The position numbers were made by a program, and so were the translations under genes. This document shows positions 9,764 to 18,737 of a stretch of DNA of 64,000 bases, piece by piece (the stretch's first letter is position 1; every line of letters begins with the position of its first letter). The notes beneath the pieces were generated by a model that ran no database searches, was not told the origin of the DNA, and saw nothing but the letters and a program-made list of their open reading frames with translations. Source of the stretch: Pseudomonas fluorescens (GTDB lineage Bacteria > Pseudomonadota > Gammaproteobacteria > Pseudomonadales > Pseudomonadaceae); assembly GCF_004683905.1 (NCBI RefSeq), contig NZ_CP038438.1, positions 2,232,001-2,296,000 of the forward strand. Reading direction: 5' to 3'.

Positions 9764-9856
9764 AATGTGGGAGCGAGCCTGCTCGCGAAAGCGATCTACC
9801 AGGCGCTGAATCTCTGATAGATCCACCGCATTCGCGAGCAGGCTCGCTCCCACATT
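9764..9856. repeat. REP-type inverted repeat pair
   Basis: Opposed copies of AATGTGGGAGCGAGCCTGCTCGCGAA separated by about 40 bp. Confidence 0.9.
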
Positions 9857-9927
9857 GATCAAATTGTGCGTGGGATTTTTGTATACAATCCATCGCTACT
9901 ATTGATCCAAAGGGAGCTGCACCTGTC

Positions 9928-11145
9928 ATGACCGACTCCGCAAGCACCGACTTCAACCGTATCGACCGCGCTACCCGCACAGAAAAACTGCCCTATGCCG
10001 CGTTACTGGCGTTCGCCATGACCGGCTTCATCGCCATCCTCACCGAGACCCTGCCGGCCGGGCTGCTGCCGCAGATCGGCGCCGGGCTTGGGGTCAGCGA
10101 AGTGCTCGCCGGGCAACTGGTGACGCTGTATGCGCTGGGCTCGATTGTCGCGGCGATTCCGCTGACCGTCGCCACCCGGGGCTGGCCACGGCGGCGGGTA
10201 CTGCTGATGACGGTCGGTGGCTTCCTGGTGTTCAACACCGTGACTACGTTTTCCAGCCATTACGGCTTGACCTTGGCGTCGCGGTTCCTGGCCGGGATGG
10301 CGGCAGGCCTGTCGTGGGGAATCATGGCCGGCTACGCCCGTGGCATCGTGCCGGTGCACCAGCAGGGACGGGCGTTGGCAATCGCCATGCTCGGCACCCC
10401 GGTGGCGCTGTCGCTGGGCACCCCGGCGGGAACCTGGCTGGGCAACCTGATCGGTTGGCGCGCTTCGTTCGGGATCATGTCGGCGCTGGCGTTGGTGCTG
10501 GCGGCGTGGATTGTGCTGGCGGTGCCGGACCGTCCGGGCCAGGCCAGCGCCGAACGCCTGCCGTTGCTGCAATCGCTGCGTCTGCCGGGCGTACGGCCGG
10601 TGCTGTTCGTGGTGCTGACCTGGATGCTTGGGCACAACATTCTCTACACCTACATCGCGCCATTCCTGATGCAGGCCGGGCTGGCCGAGCGCGTCGATCT
10701 GGTGCTGCTGGTGTTCGGCCTGTGTTCGCTGATCGGGATCTGGATCATCGGCCTGCTGGTGGACCGCTGGTTGCGCTGGCTGACGCTGATCAGCCTCGTG
10801 CTGTTTGCCGTGACCGCACTGGTGCTGGCGCTGATATCCCCGTCGCCGTGGCTGATCTACACCTGCATGGCCGTGTGGGGCCTGTCGTTTGGTGGCTCGG
10901 CGACGTTGCTGCTGACCGCTGCGGCGGATTCGGCCGGCGAGCATGTGGACGTGGTGCAAGCGATGCTCACCACCTCCTGGAATGTGGCGATTGCCGGCGG
11001 CGGCCTGTTTGGCGGGTTGCTGCTGGATCGGGCGGGGGCGATGTCGTTTCCATGGGCATTGTTGATCCTGTCGCTGATCGCGCTGGCGACGGTGTGGATC
11101 AACCGGCATCACAGTTTCAAACCGGGCCGGCGCGTCACCGCATGA
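9928..11145 (+). CDS. MFS transporter, sugar-efflux (AraJ/SotB) type
   Basis: Inner-membrane proton-coupled exporter of 405 aa with 12 predicted membrane segments. The opening block (TGFIAILTETLPAGLLPQIG) and LVTLYALGSI match the DHA1 AraJ/NepI/SotB group, which exports sugars, nucleosides or drugs. ATG 9928 follows agggagc at good spacing. It is clearly paralogous to the transporter at 53666-54859, sharing the TLPAGLLPQ/MPAGLLPQ, GQLVTLYA, GTPAGTWLG/GIPAGTLLG and HNLLYTYIAPFL-type blocks. Unlike that gene it has no adjacent regulator. Substrate unknown. Confidence 0.88.
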   Translation: MTDSASTDFNRIDRATRTEKLPYAALLAFAMTGFIAILTETLPAGLLPQIGAGLGVSEVLAGQLVTLYALGSIVAAIPLTVATRGWPRRRVLLMTVGGFLVFNTVTTFSSHYGLTLASRFLAGMAAGLSWGIMAGYARGIVPVHQQGRALAIAMLGTPVALSLGTPAGTWLGNLIGWRASFGIMSALALVLAAWIVLAVPDRPGQASAERLPLLQSLRLPGVRPVLFVVLTWMLGHNILYTYIAPFLMQAGLAERVDLVLLVFGLCSLIGIWIIGLLVDRWLRWLTLISLVLFAVTALVLALISPSPWLIYTCMAVWGLSFGGSATLLLTAAADSAGEHVDVVQAMLTTSWNVAIAGGGLFGGLLLDRAGAMSFPWALLILSLIALATVWINRHHSFKPGRRVTA

Positions 11146-11148
11146 CTT

Positions 11149-11237
11149 TGTAGGAGTGAGCCTGCTCGCGATAGCGTTTTATCAGACACGAATGATTTGT
11201 CTGCGGAGGCGCTATCGCGAGCAGGCTCACTCCTACA
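11149..11237. repeat. REP-type inverted repeat pair (TAGGAGTGAGCCTGCTCGCGA variant)
   Basis: Opposed copies of TGTAGGAGTGAGCCTGCTCGCGATAG flanking about 40 bp, immediately after the MFS stop. Confidence 0.9.
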
Positions 11238-11356
11238 GTAGAGATGATGTGGATTTGAACAAAGGCATAACGATAGACCGCATCGATATATGTGGTTATA
11301 TGAAAAATCGCTATGCTGCGGGCCAGATTTTTCCTGTCGTTTTTCTGGACGTCTTA

Positions 11357-12142
11357 ATGGAATTGGCAAATTTCGGCCTGGTGATTGCCGGGCTGGTGGT
11401 GGGTTTTATTGTCGGCATGACCGGTGTCGGCGGCGGTTCGTTGATGACGCCGATCCTGCTGTGGTTCGGCATCAACCCGGCAACAGCGGTGGGCACCGAC
11501 CTGTTGTACGCGGCCATTACCAAATCCAGTGGCGTGCTGGTGCACAAGAAGAACAACAACATCGACTGGGCGATCACTGGCTGGCTGACTCTCGGCAGCG
11601 TGCCGGCAGTCGCCATGACCCTGTGGTTTCTCAGCACCCTGCACACCGCGCCCGAGGCGATGAACGCGATCATCAAACAGGCCTTGGGCTTCGTGCTGTT
11701 CGCCACGGCGCTGGCGATTCTGTTCAAGAAGCGCCTGCTCGAATTCGCCCACAAACGCGCGGGCGGCAACTACAACCCGAGCGGCGCGCGCCTGAATGTG
11801 ATGACAGTGATCACCGGGCTGATCCTCGGCACCATGGTCGCCCTGACCTCGATCGGCGCCGGCGCCCTCGGCACGGTCGCGTTGTTCATCCTCTATCCGC
11901 TGCTGCCGACCCGGCGTCTGGTCGGCACCGAAATCGCCCACGCCGTGCCGCTGACCCTGGTTGCCGGTCTGGGCCACGCGAGCATGGGCAACATGGACTG
12001 GGGCGTGCTGGGCTTTCTGCTGATGGGTTCGTTGCCAGGCATCTGGCTCGGCAGCCACCTGACCGGGCGCATTTCCGATGAATTGCTGCGCCCGTGCCTG
12101 GCGACCATGCTGCTGCTGATTGGCTACAAACTGGCGTTCTGA
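11357..12142 (+). CDS. TauE/SafE family sulfite or anion exporter
   Basis: Inner-membrane permease of 261 aa with about eight predicted membrane segments, belonging to the TauE/SafE (DUF81) family that exports sulfite, sulfoacetate or other organic anions. Family signatures are GFIVGMTGVGGGSLMTP near the N terminus and LTSIGAGALGTVALF in the second half, the two pseudo-symmetric repeats. ATG 11357 gives the normal start (MELANFGLVIAG). The frame is open much further upstream and ATG 11300 is an alternative; neither has a strong SD. Confidence 0.85.
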   Translation: MELANFGLVIAGLVVGFIVGMTGVGGGSLMTPILLWFGINPATAVGTDLLYAAITKSSGVLVHKKNNNIDWAITGWLTLGSVPAVAMTLWFLSTLHTAPEAMNAIIKQALGFVLFATALAILFKKRLLEFAHKRAGGNYNPSGARLNVMTVITGLILGTMVALTSIGAGALGTVALFILYPLLPTRRLVGTEIAHAVPLTLVAGLGHASMGNMDWGVLGFLLMGSLPGIWLGSHLTGRISDELLRPCLATMLLLIGYKLAF

Positions 12143-12143
12143 T

Positions 12144-12226
12144 GTAGGAGCTGCCGCAGGCTGCGATCTTTTGATCTTCGTTTTTACAATCAAGATCAAA
12201 AGATCGCAGCCTGCGGCAGCTCCTAC
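12144..12226. repeat. inverted repeat, GTAGGAGCTGCCGCAGGCTGCGATC family
   Basis: Near-perfect long hairpin: GTAGGAGCTGCCGCAGGCTGCGATCTTTTGATC, a short AT-rich loop, then its complement. A second, distinct extragenic repeat family, also at 24877-24964. Its last bases supply the stop codon of the GNAT gene. Confidence 0.9.
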
Positions 12227-12696
12227 GCTGCGGTATGAAGGATGTTGAATTTCATGACGGTCACCGGCAAATCCTCGTAGACCAGATCCTCGACCACCTC
12301 CCAACCCAACCCCGCATACAGCGATTGCGCAGCGTCGGTGTACAGATACAACTCAGTCACTCCCAGCGTCGCCGCCTCGGCGACGATCCTGTTGACCAGT
12401 TGCGAAGCAATTCCGCGTCCGCGTTCTTCGGCTTTCACGTAGACGCCCGCCAGCCACGGCGTCAGTTGCGGGCGGATCTTCATGTCGCTGTCGATCAGCA
12501 GCGCGCCACCGAGCAATCTGTCGTCTTCAATGGCCACCACCACGCTGGGAACCGCACCCTTGCCGCAGGCCGCGCGCATCCGCTCGGTGCGGGCTTCAAG
12601 GGTATCGCCGTCACGGAATTCGCCCCATTCCTTGAAATTGAGTTCGGCGAGTTCCTCAATCAAATGCGGGTGATCGCACAGGTAGTCGATGTGCAT
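12223..12696 (-). CDS. GNAT family N-acetyltransferase
   Basis: Acetyl-CoA-dependent acyltransferase, 157 aa, acceptor unknown. The acetyl-CoA-binding motif A is VYVKAEERGRGIASQL (RGRGIA at about 92-97), followed by YLYTDAAQSLYAGLGWE, the usual C-terminal beta-bulge region. ATG 12696 has a ggag SD nine bases upstream; the frame extends to 12744 without support. The TAG stop lies within the terminal bases of the adjacent palindromic repeat, so insertion of that element may have set the present C terminus. Confidence 0.85.
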   Translation of the reverse strand: MHIDYLCDHPHLIEELAELNFKEWGEFRDGDTLEARTERMRAACGKGAVPSVVVAIEDDRLLGGALLIDSDMKIRPQLTPWLAGVYVKAEERGRGIASQLVNRIVAEAATLGVTELYLYTDAAQSLYAGLGWEVVEDLVYEDLPVTVMKFNILHTAA

Positions 12697-12905
12697 GGGT
12701 TGAACTCCATTTCGTGGGCAGAATGACCACCCTAATGCGCTCACAAAAGGTAATCAAATCCGCGTTACGATTACGCCGATGCAGTTGCGCAATGACGCGG
12801 CTGACCTAAGCTTCTGACAAGGCGAAACATATTTGCCGGGCACGACCCCGGAACAATCGCCGCGATGCGCAATCATTAGAGCGTGGATATCAAAAGGAGA
12901 TGCGC

Positions 12906-13478
12906 ATGCTCATCAGGTCACTGACCCTGACACTCTTGCTGGCGATTGCCGGCCCCTTGTTCGCCGCTGACAATGACTCGCCCATAGCCGGGGATATGGG
13001 ACGGGCCCGACCGTTGATCGTGATCGCCCAAAGCACCGTCGACCCGGTGTGGGTGGGGTTGAAAAAGTCGCTGGAAGATCCGGCGAACAAGAAGGGCGTC
13101 ACCGACCGCAACATCAAGGTCTACACCATCCTCAATATGGCCGGACAACTCGATGGCAAGGATCTCGGCCAGCAAGACACCATGGCTTTGCTGCGGTCGC
13201 TGAAACTCGGTGCCGGCGCGTATCCTAAAGTGTTCCTGCTGGGCAAGGACGGCGAGACCAAACTGTCGGCCTCGGGCGATGAAGCGAAATCGGTGGACCT
13301 GAAGAAAATCTTCGACACGGTTGACGCGCTGCCGGCGAGCGAGAAAGAAATCAGCGCACCAACGGTCGCCGAAACCAAGGCCACCGCCGCCGAACCGGCA
13401 GCCAAGAAAGGCGAGAAGGGCGCCAAGGCGAGCAAACCGGCGAAACCGAGCAAGCCACCGGAAATGCCGGATGATTGA
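12906..13478 (+). CDS. secreted DUF4174 domain protein
   Basis: Exported protein of 190 aa: signal peptide 1-20 (ending PLFA-AD), then a thioredoxin-like DUF4174 domain (about 35-140) with RPLIVIAQ and PKVFLLGKDGETKL. A low-complexity Lys/Ala/Pro tail (AKKGEKGAKASKPAKPSKPP) follows. Function of the domain is unknown. Two in-frame ATGs occur; the aaggag SD touches the first (12900) and is well spaced for the second (12906), which is chosen. A good terminator follows. Confidence 0.8.
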   Translation: MLIRSLTLTLLLAIAGPLFAADNDSPIAGDMGRARPLIVIAQSTVDPVWVGLKKSLEDPANKKGVTDRNIKVYTILNMAGQLDGKDLGQQDTMALLRSLKLGAGAYPKVFLLGKDGETKLSASGDEAKSVDLKKIFDTVDALPASEKEISAPTVAETKATAAEPAAKKGEKGAKASKPAKPSKPPEMPDD

Positions 13479-13494
13479 TTGAGGCAGGCTCTGA

Positions 13495-13535
13495 ATAAAA
13501 AATGGCGAACGTCTTAAACGATCGCCATTTTTTTG
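13495..13535 (+). terminator. intrinsic terminator after DUF4174 gene
   Basis: AAAAATGGCGA...TCGCCATTTTTTT stem-loop with a long T run. The symmetric A run means it could also serve the leftward HNH gene. Confidence 0.85.
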
Positions 13536-13565
13536 TCCGCGGGAATGGCCACGATACTTTGAACA

Positions 13566-14186
13566 TCAGGGCAGGAGCTGACGGATGACATTGACCAGAA
13601 TCGGAGAAAAAGCCGCAAGCTGGCCATTCTTGGAAGTCAGCATGTCATCAAGGAGAATGCCCAGAAGCTCTTCATCTTCAAGGTCACCGGGTTGCATGCC
13701 TCCTGTAAAGATCAACTGATCAACCAGTTGTTTCCGTGCCCCTATGAGTCCGCGATTGCTTTCTTCGGTATGACCGAGATTCAAAATTTCCAGAGCCGAA
13801 TTTGCGCGTTCAGTTTTGCCGGTCACTCTACCGGACAGATAAAACTTCAATTCCGACTCGCATTCCTCCATCAAGGGCGTCAGATCTAGTGGGCGCGTGC
13901 CTCGATGATGTCCACATTGATTCTGGCGCTGGCAACTGGCGACGATGTTGGTGAACTCCAAGGTGCGATTGGGAGCTTTATCCTGGGCCTCAACGTGCTC
14001 GTTATGTGAGTTGTCGCCTGCAATGGACTGGCAGCAATAGGCGCAAAGGCTGAACTGTTCCGCTATACAGGCCGTGCGCACGCTCACGCGTTCTTCGCCG
14101 GGCAGGTCCCGGTAACGTAATGTTGTGTTGGCGCGTTTCCATCTGATGAGTTGTTCCGGCTCGGCTCCCTTGGTGATCTTACGCAC
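13566..14186 (-). CDS. ptuB: HNH endonuclease, PtuB-like (Septu defence)
   Basis: Predicted nuclease effector, 206 aa, of the TIGR02646-type HNH family used by Septu and retron-Ec78 systems. Features: N-terminal RKITKGAEPEQL typical of the family, zinc-finger cysteines CAYC (48-51), the HNH centre HNEH (61-64), Asn80 in LEFTNIVASC and further cysteines at 85 and 91. The GTG at 14186 lies inside the ATPase 3' end (8-bp overlap) and has a ggag SD, implying translational coupling; the longer frame to 14297 is unsupported. With the ATPase it forms a complete two-gene Septu-like operon without reverse transcriptase. Confidence 0.8.
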   Translation of the reverse strand: MRKITKGAEPEQLIRWKRANTTLRYRDLPGEERVSVRTACIAEQFSLCAYCCQSIAGDNSHNEHVEAQDKAPNRTLEFTNIVASCQRQNQCGHHRGTRPLDLTPLMEECESELKFYLSGRVTGKTERANSALEILNLGHTEESNRGLIGARKQLVDQLIFTGGMQPGDLEDEELLGILLDDMLTSKNGQLAAFSPILVNVIRQLLP

Positions 14187-15546
14187 GGCGCAACTCCAGT
14201 TTGCGCAGCAACAGCGCGGCTTTCGCCAGTTCGATATGACCGTCCGGAAGTTCTTCTGCCAGTTCGGCGAATAGCTTCTGGGCAGTTTCCAGATCACCGT
14301 CCTGCAGGCGTTCGAGCAGCGCGTTCAAGCGTTTTTGAACGTCACTGTTGCGGATATCGGTGTCCATGACTTCCAGCAGCACCTGATTGGCATCAAGTCC
14401 GTACAGGCCGTTGTGTTCGTGGAGTTCACCGTCATTGAGCACGTAAACCAGCACATCCTTGGCGTCGCTGATGACCAGTGGCGAGTGGGTGGTCAGTACG
14501 AACTGGCAGTTGGGAAAGGTTTCGCTCAGTTGGCGGATCAGACTGCGTTGCCATTTCGGGTGCAGGTGCAGATCCACTTCGTCGATCAGCACGATGCCGT
14601 CCCCGTGGAGCGGGTTGTCCAGCGACTGGTTCATCATTGCCAGGCGGCGGGCGATATCACCGACCAGCGCCATCATCGACTTCTCGCCTTGCGAGAGTTG
14701 GGCGACGTTGAGGGTGACGCCGTCCTTGTCGATAGCCATGTGTAGACGCGGCTTGCGTTGCACGCGCAGGTTGGTGAAGCCGGGCATGAAAGCGGCGATG
14801 GCGGAGCGGACGGCGGTCAGTTGGCGGTCGCGGGAAGAAGCTTTCAGTTTGGATAGAGTTTTCCAAACGTCGCTGTCAGTACCGAACTTTTTGGAGATTT
14901 CCAACAATGCGCTTGTGGATACTCCAGTCTCGTTTTCACTATCTTCACGTTCACGAAACCATTCGAAAAAGCGCCGGAAGTCGACGCCTCGATTCAAAGA
15001 GTTGTCGTACCCATCCAACTGATCAAAGGTGTGTTTGGTTTTTATTTTAAGTGGTATTTCCAAAACCGAACGCTCGACGGGGTAGTAAGCGATCAGTGGA
15101 AGAGACGCCTTATCATTGGCAGTCAGTTGATTGCGATAGTGGTCTGCCAAGCGAGTTGCATCCGCTAACGTGCTGTGCATGGAGTGTTTTCTACCCTGCC
15201 TCCCGCGGCCAATACCCCAAACAAAAAGGCTATTGTCACCATCGGAGTCCGAAGGGAGGGGCGTTGTAGACGATTCGTCAATTACAGAGACCAACACTAA
15301 TGCTGCGTTAGCTCCATTCTGAATGTCTTCCTCAGCCAGATGATTGCCATTGCCTTTCTCGTTACGAACTCTTGCGACCAGCCAACTCAGCGAGTTTGCT
15401 AAGGATTTAAGAAGAGTGGTTTTCCCGGCGCCATTGTTCCCAACCAGTACGGTTACGTTAGAAGGGTGTTCTTGGGTAGGCGCCAGTCGAACGTTAACAT
15501 CGGCGAACCGACCGACATTCGTGAGCCTCAATCTGTAGATTTCCAT
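14179..15546 (-). CDS. ptuA: AAA family ATPase, PtuA-like (Septu defence)
   Basis: SMC/OLD-type ATPase of 455 aa, the likely sensor and regulator of the downstream HNH nuclease. Motifs in order: Walker A GNNGAGKT (36-43), ABC-like signature LSQGEKS (284-290), Walker B IVLIDEVD (318-325, Glu323) and the H-loop LTTHSPLVIS (His354). The middle is helical and charged. The C-terminal LQDGDLETAQKLFAEL region is a short helical extension seen in PtuA-like proteins. SD aaggg precedes ATG 15546. The assignment rests on the fixed pairing with a TIGR02646-like HNH gene; RloC or OLD relatives would have a different partner or domain. Confidence 0.8.
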   Translation of the reverse strand: MEIYRLRLTNVGRFADVNVRLAPTQEHPSNVTVLVGNNGAGKTTLLKSLANSLSWLVARVRNEKGNGNHLAEEDIQNGANAALVLVSVIDESSTTPLPSDSDGDNSLFVWGIGRGRQGRKHSMHSTLADATRLADHYRNQLTANDKASLPLIAYYPVERSVLEIPLKIKTKHTFDQLDGYDNSLNRGVDFRRFFEWFREREDSENETGVSTSALLEISKKFGTDSDVWKTLSKLKASSRDRQLTAVRSAIAAFMPGFTNLRVQRKPRLHMAIDKDGVTLNVAQLSQGEKSMMALVGDIARRLAMMNQSLDNPLHGDGIVLIDEVDLHLHPKWQRSLIRQLSETFPNCQFVLTTHSPLVISDAKDVLVYVLNDGELHEHNGLYGLDANQVLLEVMDTDIRNSDVQKRLNALLERLQDGDLETAQKLFAELAEELPDGHIELAKAALLLRKLELRRA

Positions 15547-15622
15547 TACAACGCCCTTCGAGGGTCAGTCGGTTAAAAAGCTTTGGCGCGCATTATGTCA
15601 TCCCCGGCCACGGATTGATTCG

Positions 15623-15642
15623 ATGGAGTGTAGATACTCCAT
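15623..15642. promoter_or_regulatory. inverted repeat upstream of the Septu-like operon
   Basis: ATGGAGT-gtagat-ACTCCAT, a perfect 7-bp dyad about 80 bp upstream of the ATPase start, within its probable promoter region (a CATAAT -10-like hexamer lies closer to the gene on the minus strand). It could bind a regulator. Confidence 0.3.
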
Positions 15643-15643
15643 T

Positions 15644-15838
15644 TCACCCGGTCACCCATGAAAATAGTTGCCGCATATTCCCACCAGAATGAGCTGCGCA
15701 ACACCCTTCAAATTCCTCGGATATTTCCTTCAACGCGCGGCGGCGTTGGTGAACTGGTGGCTTGGGTCGAACGCCGATAACCTCTTCGGGCCGCTGCAAA
15801 ATCAGCGGCCGGATGTGGAAGTCCGTTTGCAGACTCAT
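15644..15838 (-). CDS. possible small hypothetical protein
   Basis: Frame of 64 codons starting at ATG 15838 with a cggag SD eight bases upstream. The product is basic with no signal or membrane segment. I recognise no family. It would lie upstream of the Septu-like operon on the same strand, about 100 bp away. Kept at low confidence because only the SD supports it. Confidence 0.3.
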   Translation of the reverse strand: MSLQTDFHIRPLILQRPEEVIGVRPKPPVHQRRRALKEISEEFEGCCAAHSGGNMRQLFSWVTG

Positions 15839-16034
15839 TCACCAAGCTCCGTTATGCGCATGGCGACATCTTTTATGTCAACATCGCGACCTTACGGTGG
15901 CTGTACGCGGGAGCGCTTTTGAGTGCGCCGGGTTAGGGTGATTGGCTCGGTCTTCCACACCTGCGTGCAGCTGCCACCCTCATGTGGAAGTGAGATGGGT
16001 AGCGTTTTCAGCAATCCCCATTGGAGTTTCACCC

Positions 16035-16343
16035 ATGAAGAAAACGGATGTCGAATCACCTGAAATTTCCACCAGTTCAAGCAAACCCCGCTATATCCCC
16101 ATCACCGGCATCGACTGCCCGATCCCCTGTCTCCTGATCGACCGCGAAGCCCCGGTAGACGTACTCCACGGCACCGCCGCCTACCGATTACGAAGCGTGA
16201 CTCAACTGCTGGAAACCCTCTCGCTCGGCGACGGCATCGGCCACGATGCCTTGTTGCTGCAGGATTTCGCCCGGGTGCTGGCAATCCCTCTGCGCGACAG
16301 CTGCGACCTGATGGATGTATTGGGCTGGAAGCTACAGGCGTAG
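16035..16343 (+). CDS. DUF3077 domain protein
   Basis: A 102-aa protein of the DUF3077 family, common in multiple copies in fluorescent pseudomonads; function unknown. The recognisable core is LRSVTQLLETLSL...LLLQDFARVLAIPLRDSCDLMDVLGW, an all-helical segment covering about 57-99. ATG 16035 has a ggag SD nine bases upstream; the frame opens earlier at 15942. The leader (about 15900-16030) has a GC-rich, possibly structured sequence that I recall preceding other DUF3077 genes. Confidence 0.8.
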   Translation: MKKTDVESPEISTSSSKPRYIPITGIDCPIPCLLIDREAPVDVLHGTAAYRLRSVTQLLETLSLGDGIGHDALLLQDFARVLAIPLRDSCDLMDVLGWKLQA

Positions 16344-16361
16344 TTTTCAATCCCCTCAAAT

Positions 16362-16395
16362 AAAAATGGGCGACCTTCACAGGTCGCCCATTTTT
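16362..16395. terminator. bidirectional terminator
   Basis: AAAAATGGGCGACC-ttcaca-GGTCGCCCATTTTT between the convergent DUF3077 and ampC genes. A and T runs on both sides allow use in both directions. Confidence 0.9.
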
Positions 16396-16405
16396 CATGG
16401 TCCGA

Positions 16406-17732
<1,327 letters not shown>

Positions 17733-18605
17733 ATGATTCGACCTCTACTGCCGCTCAATGCACTGCGCGCGTTCGAAGCCTCGGCGCGTCATCTGAGCTT
17801 TACCCGTGCCGCCGTGGAGTTATGCGTGACTCAGGCGGCGGTGAGCCATCAGGTGAAAAGCCTCGAAGCGCAACTCAACGTCACCCTGTTCAAACGCCTG
17901 CCCCGCGGGCTGATGCTGACCAGTGAAGGCGAGACCCTGTTGCCGGTTTTGACCACGTCGTTCGATCATATCGCGCAGATGCTCGAGCGGCTGGCCGGCG
18001 GTCAGTATCGGGAAATGTTGACCGTGGGTGCCGTCGGAACCTTTGCGGTCGGTTGGTTGCTGCCACGGCTGCCAGACTTCCAGGCGAAACATCCGCTCAT
18101 AGATTTGCGGCTGTCGACTCACAACAACCGGGTCGACGTCGCCGCCGAGGGGCTGGATTACGCGATTCGTTTTGGCGCCGGAGCGTGGCACGGCATCGAG
18201 GCAACGCGTCTGCTGGATGCGCCACTGTCGGTGTTGTGCGTGCCGGAAATTGCCCGGCAGTTGCATACCCCGGGCGATCTGCTGCAACAGCGCTTGCTGC
18301 GTTCCTATCGCACCGATGAATGGCCGGAGTGGTTTCACGCCGCCGGCCTGGCGACCCACGCGGCGCCGCCGCAAAGCATTGTGTTCGATTCGTCTCTGGC
18401 GATGATGGAAGCGGCGCTGCAGGGCAGCGGGGTGGCCTTGGCGCCACCGCTGATGTTCGCCCGGCAACTGGCGGCGGACGTGATTCGTCAGCCGTTTGCG
18501 ATTGAAATCACCACCGGCAGTTATTGGCTGACGCGCTTGCAGTCAAGGCCGGAGACGGCGGCGATGACGGCGTTCAAGCAGTGGCTGGTACAAAACTCTG
18601 CCTGA
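17733..18605 (+). CDS. ampR: LysR-family regulator of ampC
   Basis: DNA-binding regulator of 291 aa that, in the family, switches ampC on when anhydro-muropeptides replace UDP-MurNAc-pentapeptide. It is similar to enterobacterial AmpR throughout: PLNALRAFEASARHLSFTRAA (helix-turn-helix region, about 5-65), RLSTHNNRVDVAAEGLDY, LRSYRTDEWPEW, VFDSSLAMMEAA and SYWLTRLQSRPET. ATG 17733 gives the AmpR N terminus. Divergent from ampC with a 160-bp shared control region. Confidence 0.93.
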   Translation: MIRPLLPLNALRAFEASARHLSFTRAAVELCVTQAAVSHQVKSLEAQLNVTLFKRLPRGLMLTSEGETLLPVLTTSFDHIAQMLERLAGGQYREMLTVGAVGTFAVGWLLPRLPDFQAKHPLIDLRLSTHNNRVDVAAEGLDYAIRFGAGAWHGIEATRLLDAPLSVLCVPEIARQLHTPGDLLQQRLLRSYRTDEWPEWFHAAGLATHAAPPQSIVFDSSLAMMEAALQGSGVALAPPLMFARQLAADVIRQPFAIEITTGSYWLTRLQSRPETAAMTAFKQWLVQNSA

Positions 18606-18617
18606 CACAAATCCCCT

Positions 18618-18711
18618 CCTGTGGGAGCGGGCTTGCTCGCGAAGGCGGTGTGTCAGTCAACTCAAATATTGACTGATGCACCGCCTTCGCGAGCAAGCCC
18701 GCTCCCACAGG
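18618..18711. repeat. REP-type inverted repeat pair
   Basis: Opposed copies of CCTGTGGGAGCGGGCTTGCTCGCGAAGG about 40 bp apart between the convergent ampR and gudD ends. Confidence 0.9.
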
Positions 18712-18737
18712 GACGGCAGTGGACTGCAGATCAGAAT

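Noticed and set aside
13566-15838. Retron reverse transcriptase or ncRNA with the PtuAB-like pair
   Set aside because: No reverse transcriptase frame lies on either side; only a possible 64-aa protein is upstream.
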